Below are positions 1 to 8,383 of a DNA stretch of 47,375 nt, in pieces. The position numbers were made by a program, and so were the translations under genes. The stretch comes from Lachnospiraceae bacterium (GTDB lineage: Bacteria; Bacillota; Clostridia; Lachnospirales; Lachnospiraceae): contig JAEEOQ010000063.1 in the NCBI GenBank assembly GCA_016284355.1, forward strand, positions 1 through 47,375, given 5' to 3'. Under the pieces are notes generated by a model. The model did not search any database, had not been told where the DNA came from, and worked only from the letters and a program-made list of their open reading frames with translations. Numbering within the stretch: the stretch's first letter is position 1; every line of letters starts with the position of its first letter.

Positions 1-620
1 AAACTTGAATTATCAGCCTTCGGGTCACTTTCAAGATAAGGCTTAACCTCGTCTTCCCGCCCCTCATATATGGCATTATGTATGTTCATGATAAACGCCA
101 TATTATCTGCAAGGCGGTGCTCAGTAATGTACTTGACTCTTGTATAAAACCTGATCTTTTTACCTGTGTTTGAAACGGCGGTAAGCTTTACAAAATACTC
201 GCTGCCTTCTTCAAGGTCTGCCTTAAATCTGATCTTTGCGGCCTTTTTCCCGTCCTCATCTTCAAGAGCACTGATAGAGCCCGAATCAAGTAAGTTTACC
301 GCAAGCTGATCCCAGATCTCATATAAGATTCGCTTAACCTTGGTCTCATGCTCATCTATGAGAAGATAAAAGTAACCGTCTGAATCGATCGGAGTAAGGG
401 ATTCTCTGAAGGTAGACGGGTCCATATTGGTACTGTAGCCAAAAAGCTCGTTTACCGAAAGGTCACCCGATCTTATGGTAATAGTAGGGAATGAAGCCTC
501 GCTTATCTGCGTGGTCTCCATACCTTTAAACGTTATCAACTTAAGACGCCCGGTAAAAACCACCATAGAACCTGCAAAAAGCAGTATCATGGCAATAAGC
601 CGGTAAATGTGTCTCTGCAT
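1..620 (-). CDS. Unknown membrane-anchored or secreted protein, N-terminal part (cut by window edge)
   Basis: The reading frame starts at an ATG on the minus strand (complement of 618-620) and stays open to the window edge, giving about 206 residues; the C-terminus lies outside. It begins MQRHIYRLIAMILLFAGSMV, a short basic start followed by one hydrophobic segment, so a signal anchor or signal peptide is likely, with the rest outside the membrane. The remainder is polar and rich in Glu, Lys and Asp. I recognise no family. Its start is only 6 bp past the stop of the upstream methyltransferase gene, so it is probably the last visible member of that operon. Function unknown. Confidence 0.7.
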   Translation of the reverse strand, partial: MQRHIYRLIAMILLFAGSMVVFTGRLKLITFKGMETTQISEASFPTITIRSGDLSVNELFGYSTNMDPSTFRESLTPIDSDGYFYLLIDEHETKVKRILYEIWDQLAVNLLDSGSISALEDEDGKKAAKIRFKADLEEGSEYFVKLTAVSNTGKKIRFYTRVKYITEHRLADNMAFIMNIHNAIYEGREDEVKPYLESDPKADNSS

Positions 621-626
621 AAAAGC

Positions 627-1778
627 TTATTCCTCGTTAATGAGATTATATAAAGTAAGGTCGGCATTAAGAGTGCTCATACACTGCTTTATCTCAGAAA
701 GCTTTGCAGTGTTTTTGGCCTTGCCGTTTCTTACTGCGCGGATAAGGATATTCTTTGGTGTGTGCTCCATATCGATAAATTCAAGGAGCTGCACATCAAA
801 GCCCATTGCCTCAAGTATATTTGCCCTGAAAGCGTCGGTAAAGAGCGCCGCGCTCCGTTCTTTTATTATGCCGTATTTAAAGAGCATGGAAAGCTCTGTG
901 TTTTTCATGTTTTTGTTAAGCTCATGCTGGCAGCAGGGCACCGAAAGGATAACAGAAGCGCCCCATTTAACAGCCTTTGCAAGAGCAAAATCGGTAGCGG
1001 TGTCGCAGGCATGAAGCGTAACTACCATATCTACGGAATCAACGCCCTCATAGTCTGCTATATCGCCGCAAAGGAAACGCAGCTCGTCATACCCCAGGTC
1101 TTTTGCAAGGTTATTGCAGGCTGCTATAACATCACGTTTAAGGTCAAGCCCTATTATATTTACCTGTCTTTGCCTCATTACCTTAAGGTAGTGGTAGAGC
1201 GCAAAAGTAAGATACGACTTGCCGCAGCCAAAATCAAGGATAGTAAGGGTCTTGTCTTTTGGAAGATCTGTAAATATGTCGTCAACAAACTCAAGGAATC
1301 TGTTTATCTGCTTGAACTTGTCGTACTTTGCCTTGACCACATGCCCGTCTTCACTCATAACTCCAAGCCTTACAAGGAAAGGGATCGGAGTTCCTTCCGT
1401 AAGAAGGTAATTTTTTGCCCTGTTGTGGGAAGGGTCGTAACTTATAAGCTTTGCGGATCTCTTTTCCTTGATGGTAGCTTTTCCCTTCTTTGAAAAGAGG
1501 ATGTGGATGCTTCTGGTGTCAGATTCCACAATGGCCTCTTTAAAGCCAAGTTCAAAATATCCACCAAGAGCGCTCGCAAACTCGCTTTTATCCACATTCT
1601 TGTGGAAAACCTGTGTACCTTTATACTCTTCAAACTGGTACATGCGGTTTCCCTTTTTATCTACGGGTCTGAATTTTACCTTTGTAATACCGCTCTCTGC
1701 CTTACCGCCGGAACAAAAGCCCCTGTAATCTTCGGCCTCTGAAAGCGACTTTATCATATCACTAATATTTTTTTCCAT
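627..1778 (-). CDS. Class I SAM-dependent methyltransferase (Methyltransf_32-like)
   Basis: About 383 residues. The centre carries the SAM-binding motif I signature ILDFGCGKSYLTF, followed by an acidic strand-end motif (IIGLDLK) and a downstream VVTLHACDTATDFALAKAV and SVPCCQHELN stretch. The His-Ala-Cys-Asp and Pro-Cys-Cys motifs are typical of the Methyltransf_32 group, which includes eukaryotic METTL25-like proteins. The N-terminal ~150 residues are a less conserved substrate-facing region. The substrate is not known; RNA is a reasonable guess because the upstream neighbour modifies RNA. I chose the ATG at 1778, preceded by GGTGAAAAGT; an in-frame TTG at 1790 is also open but has no clear ribosome binding site. 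It lies 23 bp after the pseudouridine synthase gene, probably in the same operon. Confidence 0.85.
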   Translation of the reverse strand: MEKNISDMIKSLSEAEDYRGFCSGGKAESGITKVKFRPVDKKGNRMYQFEEYKGTQVFHKNVDKSEFASALGGYFELGFKEAIVESDTRSIHILFSKKGKATIKEKRSAKLISYDPSHNRAKNYLLTEGTPIPFLVRLGVMSEDGHVVKAKYDKFKQINRFLEFVDDIFTDLPKDKTLTILDFGCGKSYLTFALYHYLKVMRQRQVNIIGLDLKRDVIAACNNLAKDLGYDELRFLCGDIADYEGVDSVDMVVTLHACDTATDFALAKAVKWGASVILSVPCCQHELNKNMKNTELSMLFKYGIIKERSAALFTDAFRANILEAMGFDVQLLEFIDMEHTPKNILIRAVRNGKAKNTAKLSEIKQCMSTLNADLTLYNLINEE

Positions 1779-1801
1779 ACTTTTCACCAATTAACAGTAT
1801 A

Positions 1802-2494
1802 TCATATAGCGGTGAATTCACCAAATATTTCTTGAGTTGGCTTTGCGCTAAAAGTCATGGTCTCTCCCGTATGCGGGTGTTTTATGGTAAGTTCGTAAGA
1901 AAAGAGCGCAAGCTGTACAAATCCCTTATTCTCCGAAAAAGCCATGTTGTACTTGGTATCGCCGTAAATACCGCCGGATATTTCCGTCATCTGAAGCCTT
2001 ATCTGGTGATGGCGCCCTGTCTTTAACTCAATATCCATAAGAGAGCAAAGGCGACCATCTATCTCTTTTTTCTCCAGCTCTTTAAATACCAGCTCAGCTC
2101 TTTTTGCGTCTTTATCATTTTCACTCACAAGGCTTCCCACATTGGTCTTTTTATCTTCTCTTATATAAGAAACAAGGGTGCCTTCCTTTTCTCTTGCATC
2201 CGTTACCACGCAGTAATAGCGCTTTCCGCAAAGGTGCCGCGCAAACTGCTCTGAAAGCTTTGCTGCCGCCTTTTTATTTTTTGCAAAGACCATAACGCCG
2301 CTTACAGGCTTATCGAGCCTGTGTACAAGGTAGGCTTCCGGCGCTTTGCTCCGGTCTTTCTTTGCAAGATAGTTAAGCACCATGGAAAGCATATCCATGG
2401 CGCCTGACTTTTCAGAACCTGCAGCCACTCCCGCAGGCTTTATGCACACAAGTATGTCATTGTCTTCGTGTAAAATGTCAAGTTTGTTTATCAT
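1802..2494 (-). CDS. RluA-family RNA pseudouridine synthase
   Basis: 230 residues, the length of the single-domain members that lack an N-terminal S4 domain. The catalytic motif VHRLDKPVSG is present, with the nucleophilic aspartate at about residue 61. The second conserved motif appears as TGRHHQIR, where most family members have TGRTHQIR. The enzyme isomerises uridine to pseudouridine in rRNA or tRNA in the cytoplasm; which site it modifies cannot be told from the sequence. The start at 2494 has AAGG about 8 nt upstream. It follows the response regulator gene by 8 bp and precedes the methyltransferase gene by 23 bp. Confidence 0.92.
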   Translation of the reverse strand: MINKLDILHEDNDILVCIKPAGVAAGSEKSGAMDMLSMVLNYLAKKDRSKAPEAYLVHRLDKPVSGVMVFAKNKKAAAKLSEQFARHLCGKRYYCVVTDAREKEGTLVSYIREDKKTNVGSLVSENDKDAKRAELVFKELEKKEIDGRLCSLMDIELKTGRHHQIRLQMTEISGGIYGDTKYNMAFSENKGFVQLALFSYELTIKHPHTGETMTFSAKPTQEIFGEFTAI

Positions 2495-2502
2495 ATTAAA
2501 CC

Positions 2503-3195
2503 TTATACTTTAAAGCGATAACCCACGCCCCAGATAGTCTCGATGTACTGCGGGTTTGCGGTATCTACTTCGATCTTTTCTCTTATCTTTTTAATATGTA
2601 CAGTAACGGTAGCGATATCGCCTATTGAATCCATATCCCAGATCTCGCGGAAAAGCTCGTCTTTTGTAAAGACTCTGTTAGGATTTTCAGCAAGGAAAGT
2701 AAGAAGATCAAATTCCTTTGTGGTAAAGTTCTTTTCCTCTCCGTTAACATATACTCTTCTAGCGGTCTTGTCAATCTTGATACCTCTGATCTCGATCCAC
2801 TCGTTTTTATGTTCAGCCCCCGAGCCCACAAGTCTTTTGTATCTTGCAAGGTGTGCCTTAACCCTTGCCACAAGCTCGCTTGGAGAAAAAGGCTTTGTTA
2901 TGTAGTCGTCTGCACCTATTCCAAGGCCTCTTATCTTGTCTATATCCTCTTTCTTTGCAGAAACCATGATAATAGGCGTATTTTTTATCTGTCTTATCTG
3001 CTTGCAGATCTCAAATCCGTCTACTCCCGGCAGCATAAGGTCAAGTATGATAAGGTCAAACTCTTCCTTTAAAGCTCTGTCAAGGCCGCCGTCACCGGTA
3101 TTTTCAATAGTCACTTCAAAATCCGAGAGCTCAAGGTAATCTCTTTCAAGCTCTGCAATTGTTACTTCATCTTCAATTATCAATATTCTGCTCAT
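2503..3195 (-). CDS. Response regulator, OmpR/PhoB family
   Basis: 230 residues with the two-domain layout of this family. The receiver domain covers about residues 1-120, with acidic pocket residues near E8-D9, the phospho-acceptor at D52 in LIILDLMLPG, and the conserved lysine at K101 in ITKPF. The C-terminal winged-helix DNA-binding domain (about 130-230) ends in IETIWGVGYRFKV, typical of PhoB-like proteins. It is the partner of the kinase encoded just upstream, and the two coding regions overlap by 23 bp, which implies translational coupling. The order kinase-then-regulator is the reverse of the commonest arrangement. Target genes are unknown. Confidence 0.96.
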   Translation of the reverse strand: MSRILIIEDEVTIAELERDYLELSDFEVTIENTGDGGLDRALKEEFDLIILDLMLPGVDGFEICKQIRQIKNTPIIMVSAKKEDIDKIRGLGIGADDYITKPFSPSELVARVKAHLARYKRLVGSGAEHKNEWIEIRGIKIDKTARRVYVNGEEKNFTTKEFDLLTFLAENPNRVFTKDELFREIWDMDSIGDIATVTVHIKKIREKIEVDTANPQYIETIWGVGYRFKV

Positions 3196-4753
3196 GTGAT
3201 GCCCTCCGTTTTTTACTCTTTTTATCTTCCTGAATATCTTCTTTTTCTACCTCAAGGATCTTCTCCGGAACCTTCCTTAGCAGTATGTTCATGGTAGTAC
3301 CGACTCCCTGCTTGCTTTCCGCCCAGATCCTGCCGCCGTGGTCGTCGATTATCTTCTTTACTATGGCAAGACCAAGGCCGCTTCCGCCGGTAGCAGAGTT
3401 TCTGGAGCTGTCCGCTCTGTAAAATCTGTCAAAGATATACGGAAGATCCTTAACCGAAATGCCCTTGCCGTTGTCATGTATCTTGATCCTTACATAACCG
3501 CCCTCGATATCGGAAATACTTATGTCTATCTTGCCCTTACGGGAAGTATCTCTGTATTTGACCGCATTTGCGATAATGTTGTTTACGCATCTTGTAAGCT
3601 GCTCCGAATCTGCTATGACTTCCTGATCGGGGTCTACCTCGTTTACATAATCAACTTCCATATTCTGCAGCTCAAGATCAAGCCTGGTTTCGGTAATTAT
3701 ATCATCAAAATAATTTGCAAGATTAAGGTTTATAAAATTGTACGGAACCGCATTGGTATCGATCTTTGCGTACATAGAGAGCTCATCTACAAGAAGCGTC
3801 ATCTCATTTGCTTTTGAATAGATGGTCCTGATGTACTTTTCCTGCTTTTCGGGAGTTGAAGCCACTCCGTCAAGTATTCCTTCCGCGTAGCCCTTAATAG
3901 CCGTAAGCGGAGTCTTAAGGTCGTGGGAAATGTTTCGCATAAGGTCCTTATAGTCCTGCTCGTGCCTTAATGAGTCTGCAAGAAGGTCTTTCATGTGGAG
4001 TCGCATCTCTTCAAAGTCTCCGCAAAGATCTCCGATCTCATCTTTGCACTTGTTTTCCACAGATACATCAAGATTTCCGTTTGTCATATTGTTTGTAGAC
4101 TCGCGAAGAGCGTTTATAGGTCTTACAAGACTTCGGTACAGCCAGAATGCCACAAGCGCCGAAGTAAGGAACATAATTATAATAATGGAAACAACGATCT
4201 GCAAAAACGATCCCTTTGTCTGGTTGTTAATCTTCATAACGTCGGTAAGGATAAATACGCTTCCTTCTCCGCCGTCAGAGAACTTAAAATCCTTTTGTTT
4301 TATAAGCACCTGAACATTTCCGCCAATGTAAGAACCGTCATCTACGTCTGTAGAATGTTCCCCGTATTCAGCAATCTTGTCTGTAACCCTTCCAAGAAGA
4401 TCTGCATTGCCCACATATATAAAAGTGCCGTTTTTTCTAACAACAAGGGCTGAAGAATTGGCTGCAAGATGGCTGTTTATAGAGCTGTTATACTCGTCGC
4501 TTTCAAATCTGTCAGGCGTCTTTGTGGCACAAAGCTTAACCTCATTATAACAGTCCATGGTAAAAAGGTTTGCTCTTGCTATAGGGTTTGCTACGCTCTG
4601 AAATGTAACCTCATTAAGCGCAGGTGTCTGCTCCGCCTGCTTAAACTGCATATTTACGATAGTTATGATAACTATGCTCATAAGACAAAGCGGTATAAGC
4701 ATGATAGATAAAAAGGCTATAATAAGCCTGGTCTTTAGTTTCAAATGTTTCAC
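3173..4753 (-). CDS. Two-component sensor histidine kinase
   Basis: 526 residues. A first membrane segment lies at about residues 9-34, an extracellular sensor region at 35-182, and a second membrane segment at 184-205, followed by a HAMP linker (about 206-262). The HisKA domain carries the phospho-acceptor H277 in ISHDLKTPLTAIKGYAEG. The ATPase domain shows the N box near 391-400 (NNIIANAVKY), the G1 box DNGKG at 427-431, an F box FDRFYRAD, and the G2 box GSGLGL at 457-462. The tail after about 495 is highly charged and overlaps the start of the response regulator gene. The sensed signal is unknown. All catalytic motifs are intact. Confidence 0.96.
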   Translation of the reverse strand: MKHLKLKTRLIIAFLSIMLIPLCLMSIVIITIVNMQFKQAEQTPALNEVTFQSVANPIARANLFTMDCYNEVKLCATKTPDRFESDEYNSSINSHLAANSSALVVRKNGTFIYVGNADLLGRVTDKIAEYGEHSTDVDDGSYIGGNVQVLIKQKDFKFSDGGEGSVFILTDVMKINNQTKGSFLQIVVSIIIIMFLTSALVAFWLYRSLVRPINALRESTNNMTNGNLDVSVENKCKDEIGDLCGDFEEMRLHMKDLLADSLRHEQDYKDLMRNISHDLKTPLTAIKGYAEGILDGVASTPEKQEKYIRTIYSKANEMTLLVDELSMYAKIDTNAVPYNFINLNLANYFDDIITETRLDLELQNMEVDYVNEVDPDQEVIADSEQLTRCVNNIIANAVKYRDTSRKGKIDISISDIEGGYVRIKIHDNGKGISVKDLPYIFDRFYRADSSRNSATGGSGLGLAIVKKIIDDHGGRIWAESKQGVGTTMNILLRKVPEKILEVEKEDIQEDKKSKKRRASHEQNIDN

Positions 4754-4781
4754 TTCCTTATACTTACCTTAGGGGAGCCAT

Positions 4782-4830
4782 AAAAAATCCCCCATCTTAT
4801 GGCAATTTTACCACAAGTTGAGGGATTTTA
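4782..4830 (-). terminator. Two-part hairpin terminator between ABC operon and kinase operon
   Basis: On the minus strand the outer stem pairs AAAATCCCTCA with TGGGGGATTTT (one G-U pair). A one-base mismatch follows, then an inner stem pairs CTTGTGG with CCATAAG around an 8-nt loop. The 3' side runs into a T-rich stretch. It lies just downstream of the ABC permease stop and 30 bp before the kinase start, so it should end the ABC transcript. The stem reads in both directions. Confidence 0.75.
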
Positions 4831-4856
4831 CATCTTAAGCTTTTCTTAAGAAAGTA

Positions 4857-5672
4857 TTACTCGATGTTTAATGATTTCTTTAAAAGAAGGCTTATAGCTA
4901 TGTATTCCAGTACGCCAAATATCGCAAGCTCTGCCATACTGATCCACATTAACGGAGAAAAGGCAGTTCCTACAGCTGTTGTCTCAATAATAACTTCTTT
5001 TATCTTTGCATACTGTGTAAGTGTAAGTATGGTAGAAACAAACTGCTGAGCGATCTTAAGAACGATGTAAGCAGCAAATGCGCCAAGGATCCTGTGTCCC
5101 TTTATTATCTGGCCTGCGGTGATGCAAAAGTAAAACTCCATCTGATTCATAAATATCACTATAACTAACCAGCATACAACAAAGAGGATAAACGATGTCT
5201 TTGAACCAAATGCATTGTAAATTTCCGCAAAAATAGGTTTTGCCAGATCAAAGAACGTCTTTATCTGAGCTGCCGTAACTTTTCCGACCATAAGTATACC
5301 AATCGAAAGAGCAAGGATCACAAAAGAAATACATGTCCATATAGCACCGTTTATTATCTTGCCCCAAAGGAGAGTATCGTTAGAAGCAGGAAGAGTAAAG
5401 GTAAAGTAAGCTGCATCTCCGGTAAAACTCTTATAATAGTGTATGATCAGGATCACTATGGTTCCTATTACTGCAAGCAGGGTAGCAAGCACATACGCCG
5501 CTGTAATAAGTCCTGTCGAAACTTCAAAGATCAGGTTTCCCTTTAACATATCATTTTCGCTTACAAGTCTGCTGATATTTGCTAAGGCAGCAGATACAAG
5601 AAGAACTGCGTAAAACGGGATCAGATATCTTGCCACAGCCTTAAAATCGTATTTAATAACTTTTCCTAACAT
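4857..5672 (-). CDS. ABC-2 type transporter permease
   Basis: 271 residues, strongly hydrophobic, with about six membrane segments (for example near 18-38, 58-78, 105-130, 155-180, 195-215 and 235-260). The start MLGKVIKYDFKAVARYLIPFY is typical of ABC-2 permeases found next to YtrB-like ATPases in Firmicutes. The ATG overlaps the last 7 bp of the ATPase gene, so the two are translationally coupled. The cargo is unknown; such pairs often respond to cell-envelope stress or peptide antibiotics, but nothing here proves that. Confidence 0.85.
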   Translation of the reverse strand: MLGKVIKYDFKAVARYLIPFYAVLLVSAALANISRLVSENDMLKGNLIFEVSTGLITAAYVLATLLAVIGTIVILIIHYYKSFTGDAAYFTFTLPASNDTLLWGKIINGAIWTCISFVILALSIGILMVGKVTAAQIKTFFDLAKPIFAEIYNAFGSKTSFILFVVCWLVIVIFMNQMEFYFCITAGQIIKGHRILGAFAAYIVLKIAQQFVSTILTLTQYAKIKEVIIETTAVGTAFSPLMWISMAELAIFGVLEYIAISLLLKKSLNIE

Positions 5673-6361
5673 GCGAACACCTCCCTGAAAAGTGCGTCTA
5701 CAGATTTGCCTTTTTCCTCTCTTATTTCATCAACCGTGCTGTTTAAAACCAGCTCACCGTTCTTAATAAAAAGAACTCTGTCAAGCACATTCTCAACATC
5801 TGCGATAAGATGGGTGGAAATAAGAACAACCGCATCCTCATTGTAATTTTGAATGATAGTCCTTAAAATGTAATCTCTTGCAGCAGGGTCTACACCGCCG
5901 ATAGGCTCGTCAAGAGCGTAAACATCTGCGTTTCTGCTCATGCAAAGAATGAGCTGAACCTTTTCTCTGTTACCCTTTGAAAGATTCTTAAGTTTTCTTG
6001 ATACGTCAATATCAAGGTCTGCAAGCATCTTGTATGCTTTCTCTGCCCTGAAATCAGGATAAAAATCAACGAACATATCAATAAGTTCTTTGACCTTCAT
6101 CCACTCCGGAAGAGAATTTCTCTCAGGAAGATAAGATACTGCAAGCTTTGTCTCAACTCCCGGTTTGAAGCCCTTTATATAAAGCTCTCCTGACGAAGGA
6201 GTAAGAAGCCCGTTTATCATCTTGATAAGAGTTGTCTTTCCGCTTCCGTTAGGACCAAGAAGTCCTACTATCTGTCCTTTTTCAAGGGAAAGATCAAGAT
6301 CTTTTACCGCCTCGATCCTTCCGTATTTTTTATTAAGTGCCTTTGTTTCAATAACTGCCAT
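5666..6361 (-). CDS. ABC transporter ATP-binding protein (YtrB-like)
   Basis: 231 residues, one nucleotide-binding domain. The Walker A motif GPNGSGKT is at 36-43, the Walker B region VYALDE at 147-152, and the switch histidine in LISTHLI at about 184. The ABC signature reads LSKGN (127-131) rather than LSGGQ; this variant is common in the YtrB-like group and is not a sign of decay. The gene starts directly after the stop of the GntR regulator gene (TAA then ATG), and its end overlaps the permease gene. Together the three genes form a regulator-ATPase-permease operon. Confidence 0.93.
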   Translation of the reverse strand: MAVIETKALNKKYGRIEAVKDLDLSLEKGQIVGLLGPNGSGKTTLIKMINGLLTPSSGELYIKGFKPGVETKLAVSYLPERNSLPEWMKVKELIDMFVDFYPDFRAEKAYKMLADLDIDVSRKLKNLSKGNREKVQLILCMSRNADVYALDEPIGGVDPAARDYILRTIIQNYNEDAVVLISTHLIADVENVLDRVLFIKNGELVLNSTVDEIREEKGKSVDALFREVFAC

Positions 6362-6733
6362 TTACGCTTCCTCCTTCCCTGCTGCGTAGTTTGCAACTAC
6401 TTTTGCGATCTCCTCTGCATCGTACCCGAAATCTTTCATAACCTTGATAAACTCTTCGATCTTTTCTTTTGCAAGATCTTCTCTCATCTTAGCGATCATT
6501 TCTTTATCCTCCGTAATGAATCTGCCATTGGTTCTTTGAGTACTGATTATCCCGCTGCGTTCAAGCTCCGAAAAAGCTCTTTGCACCGTGTTTGGATTTG
6601 CTCCCACTTCGCTTGCCATATCTCTTACCGAAGGCAATTTCTCTCCGGGAGCGTAACTTCCGTTAACAATGCGGATGCCTATCTGTTCTATAAGCTGAAC
6701 ATATATAGGCCTGTCATTAGTAAAATACCACAT
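6362..6733 (-). CDS. GntR-family regulator, YtrA subfamily
   Basis: 123 residues, the short length typical of YtrA regulators. The winged helix-turn-helix (about residues 10-76) includes PIYVQLIEQI, GEKLPSVRDMASEVGANPNTVQRAF and the wing ending RFITED. A short helical dimerisation tail replaces the large effector domain of other GntR families. It is the first gene of the ABC operon. The perfect palindrome at 6756-6795, about 22 bp upstream of the start, is the obvious operator, so the protein very probably represses its own operon. Confidence 0.93.
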   Translation of the reverse strand: MWYFTNDRPIYVQLIEQIGIRIVNGSYAPGEKLPSVRDMASEVGANPNTVQRAFSELERSGIISTQRTNGRFITEDKEMIAKMREDLAKEKIEEFIKVMKDFGYDAEEIAKVVANYAAGKEEA

Positions 6734-6755
6734 GAAATACCTCCAATCTAAATAA

Positions 6756-6795
6756 GGTGTATTACTGTATTAAGCGCTTAATACAGTAATACACC
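6756..6795. promoter_or_regulatory. Perfect 40-bp palindromic operator of the GntR/ABC operon
   Basis: The left arm GGTGTATTACTGTATTAAGC is followed with no spacer by its exact reverse complement, centred between 6775 and 6776. Twenty of twenty positions match. YtrA-type regulators bind extended inverted repeats over their own promoter. Here the palindrome includes the -10 hexamer, so bound repressor would block RNA polymerase. Confidence 0.9.
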
Positions 6796-6814
6796 ATTTA
6801 ATATTATTTGTCAA
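6786..6814 (-). promoter_or_regulatory. Promoter of the GntR/ABC operon
   Basis: On the minus strand a consensus -35 TTGACA (complement of 6809-6814) is followed after 17 bp by TATTAC (complement of 6786-6791). The -10 lies inside the palindrome. The -35 sits just past the end of the DUF5662 gene. Confidence 0.75.
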
Positions 6815-6822
6815 CACTTTTT

Positions 6823-7374
6823 TTATTTATTTTTTAAATAAACTTTTCTAACGTACCTGAAGGTCTCCTTTTCGCCCTTGTCGCGAAGCATTATAAGCAG
6901 CATCTCAAGGTCTTCTCTGGTCTTTGGATGTATTATGCTCTGCTCCTTGTGATTACCCATAAAGTACTCATACGGGTCCGCATCCGTATATGCCTTGCCG
7001 TGATAATTCTTGCAGGCGGCGATGCGGTCGCACAGCATCTCAGCGATATACTTCTTTGGCATATCGCAGCCGATAAGTCCCATTACCTGTTTATCCGTGC
7101 TGTAATCAACCCAGTACTCAAGGTGGTGTTTGTTGCGCCCCTTGTGGTGAAGCCAGGCTCTGCTGAAACCAAAAAGCCTTCTTTCCTCGCCGTTAGGGCT
7201 CTTATCTCCCTGAAAATACAGGATACCTATCTTAAATTCTTCCCAACTGTACTTTGAAAGGTCATGCATAAGTCCCTGCCATATAAGACCGCACTTAAAG
7301 CAATGCTCCATAACCAGCCGCTTATGGTGGTTTATGGTGGCAAGATGACCCCAAAAGTTACGCCATTTACTCAT
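6823..7374 (-). CDS. DUF5662 family protein
   Basis: 183 residues, soluble. Recognisable family features are LATINHHKRLVMEHCFKCGL, GLMHDLSKYSWEEF and WLHHKGRNKHHLEYWVDY. The clustered histidines and aspartates (NHH, HDLSKYS, HHKGRNKHH) suggest metal binding, possibly as in HD-type phosphohydrolases, but the function is unknown. The gene overlaps the end of the carboxypeptidase gene by 8 bp and is last in the metK transcript. The function call rests on family resemblance only. Confidence 0.8.
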   Translation of the reverse strand: MSKWRNFWGHLATINHHKRLVMEHCFKCGLIWQGLMHDLSKYSWEEFKIGILYFQGDKSPNGEERRLFGFSRAWLHHKGRNKHHLEYWVDYSTDKQVMGLIGCDMPKKYIAEMLCDRIAACKNYHGKAYTDADPYEYFMGNHKEQSIIHPKTREDLEMLLIMLRDKGEKETFRYVRKVYLKNK

Positions 7375-8380
7375 AGATCAGTGTTCCTTTGCCGCTTTTA
7401 TACGAAAATGTGGCAACTCGTCCGTTTATCATTGTCCAGGAAGGAGCTCTGTGCCCCACGTCTGCTCCAAAAACAACAGGAAGATTGCCAAGCCCTGCGC
7501 GTGAAAGTGCCCCGCGCACTGCATCTTCATATGTTATACCATAATCTGCGGTGTAAAAACAAGGTCTGCCAAATATAATGCCTTTCGCATTTTCAAACCA
7601 TCCGGCTTCTTTAAGCTGCCAGATGGCGTTTGACACAGCATTTCCCGAAAGGGCGTAAGACTCAAGATACCAAAGAATGCCTGAGTCTGCGTGTCTTTTG
7701 ATAAAACCCTTCGTATCTTCAAAGCGGGTTCCCATAAGCTGCAAAACAACCTCAAGGCAGCCCCCGAGAAGAGTTCCCGATACTTCAAATTCCTCTTCGC
7801 CGTTCATGCTTTTAAGCTCGGTTTTACCGTCTAGCACGTAGTCTTCAATGCCTGTTACTCTGTCGTTATATGAAGACTCATAGGCGTCGTAGCTATGTTG
7901 CTCGTTAGCCTTTCCCTGTAGCAGATCAAGACATATCTGCAGGCTTTCGTGAAGATGCTCCATACCAAACTCGTTGAAATTGTTGGTATAAACGGTTTCC
8001 ATATCAAGAAGAGTGACAAGGCTGTAAGTAAGACAGGTGTTGTCTGAATATCCGCAGAAATGCTTCTGATGCATGGCGATCTTTCCAAAATCTATATACG
8101 GCAGGATCTCGCATTCAAAATCTCCGCCCTTTGTGGCAAAGATAGCACCCACATCAGGGTTTTCAAAGAGATTCATTACCTCATTAGCACGAGTGCGTGC
8201 ATCGGCGCTCCTTCCAAGCTCCGATACACGCACGTGTCCTGTCTCTTTTACATCAAAACCAAGCTTTGAAAGGTTTGCCTTGGCATTATCAAGCCTTCTA
8301 AGGTCTGTCTTTTCATAGTTTCCGTCCGAAGGTGCACAGACCCCTATTTTTTTACCCGGTTTTAAATATAATTTTCTCAT
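7367..8380 (-). CDS. S66 family peptidase (LD-carboxypeptidase / MccF-like)
   Basis: 337 residues. The N-terminal part begins with the family motif GKKIGVCAPSDG. The nucleophile elbow appears as FCGYSDNTCLTYS, and the remaining triad candidates are the glutamate in ILWYLESYALSG and the histidine in GADVGHRAPSW. S66 enzymes cleave an L-D peptide bond in murein tetrapeptides or, in the MccF branch, inactivate acylated nucleotide antibiotics. Which applies here is not clear; the extended central region resembles the MccF-like branch. The gene starts 3 bp after metK and is probably controlled by the same SAM riboswitch. Confidence 0.88.
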   Translation of the reverse strand: MRKLYLKPGKKIGVCAPSDGNYEKTDLRRLDNAKANLSKLGFDVKETGHVRVSELGRSADARTRANEVMNLFENPDVGAIFATKGGDFECEILPYIDFGKIAMHQKHFCGYSDNTCLTYSLVTLLDMETVYTNNFNEFGMEHLHESLQICLDLLQGKANEQHSYDAYESSYNDRVTGIEDYVLDGKTELKSMNGEEEFEVSGTLLGGCLEVVLQLMGTRFEDTKGFIKRHADSGILWYLESYALSGNAVSNAIWQLKEAGWFENAKGIIFGRPCFYTADYGITYEDAVRGALSRAGLGNLPVVFGADVGHRAPSWTMINGRVATFSYKSGKGTLIYE

Positions 8381-8383
8381 ATC

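Noticed and set aside
762-1493. Long plus-strand ORF opposite the methyltransferase gene
   Set aside because: The minus strand encodes clear methyltransferase motifs over the same bases; the plus frame has no recognisable features or ribosome binding site.
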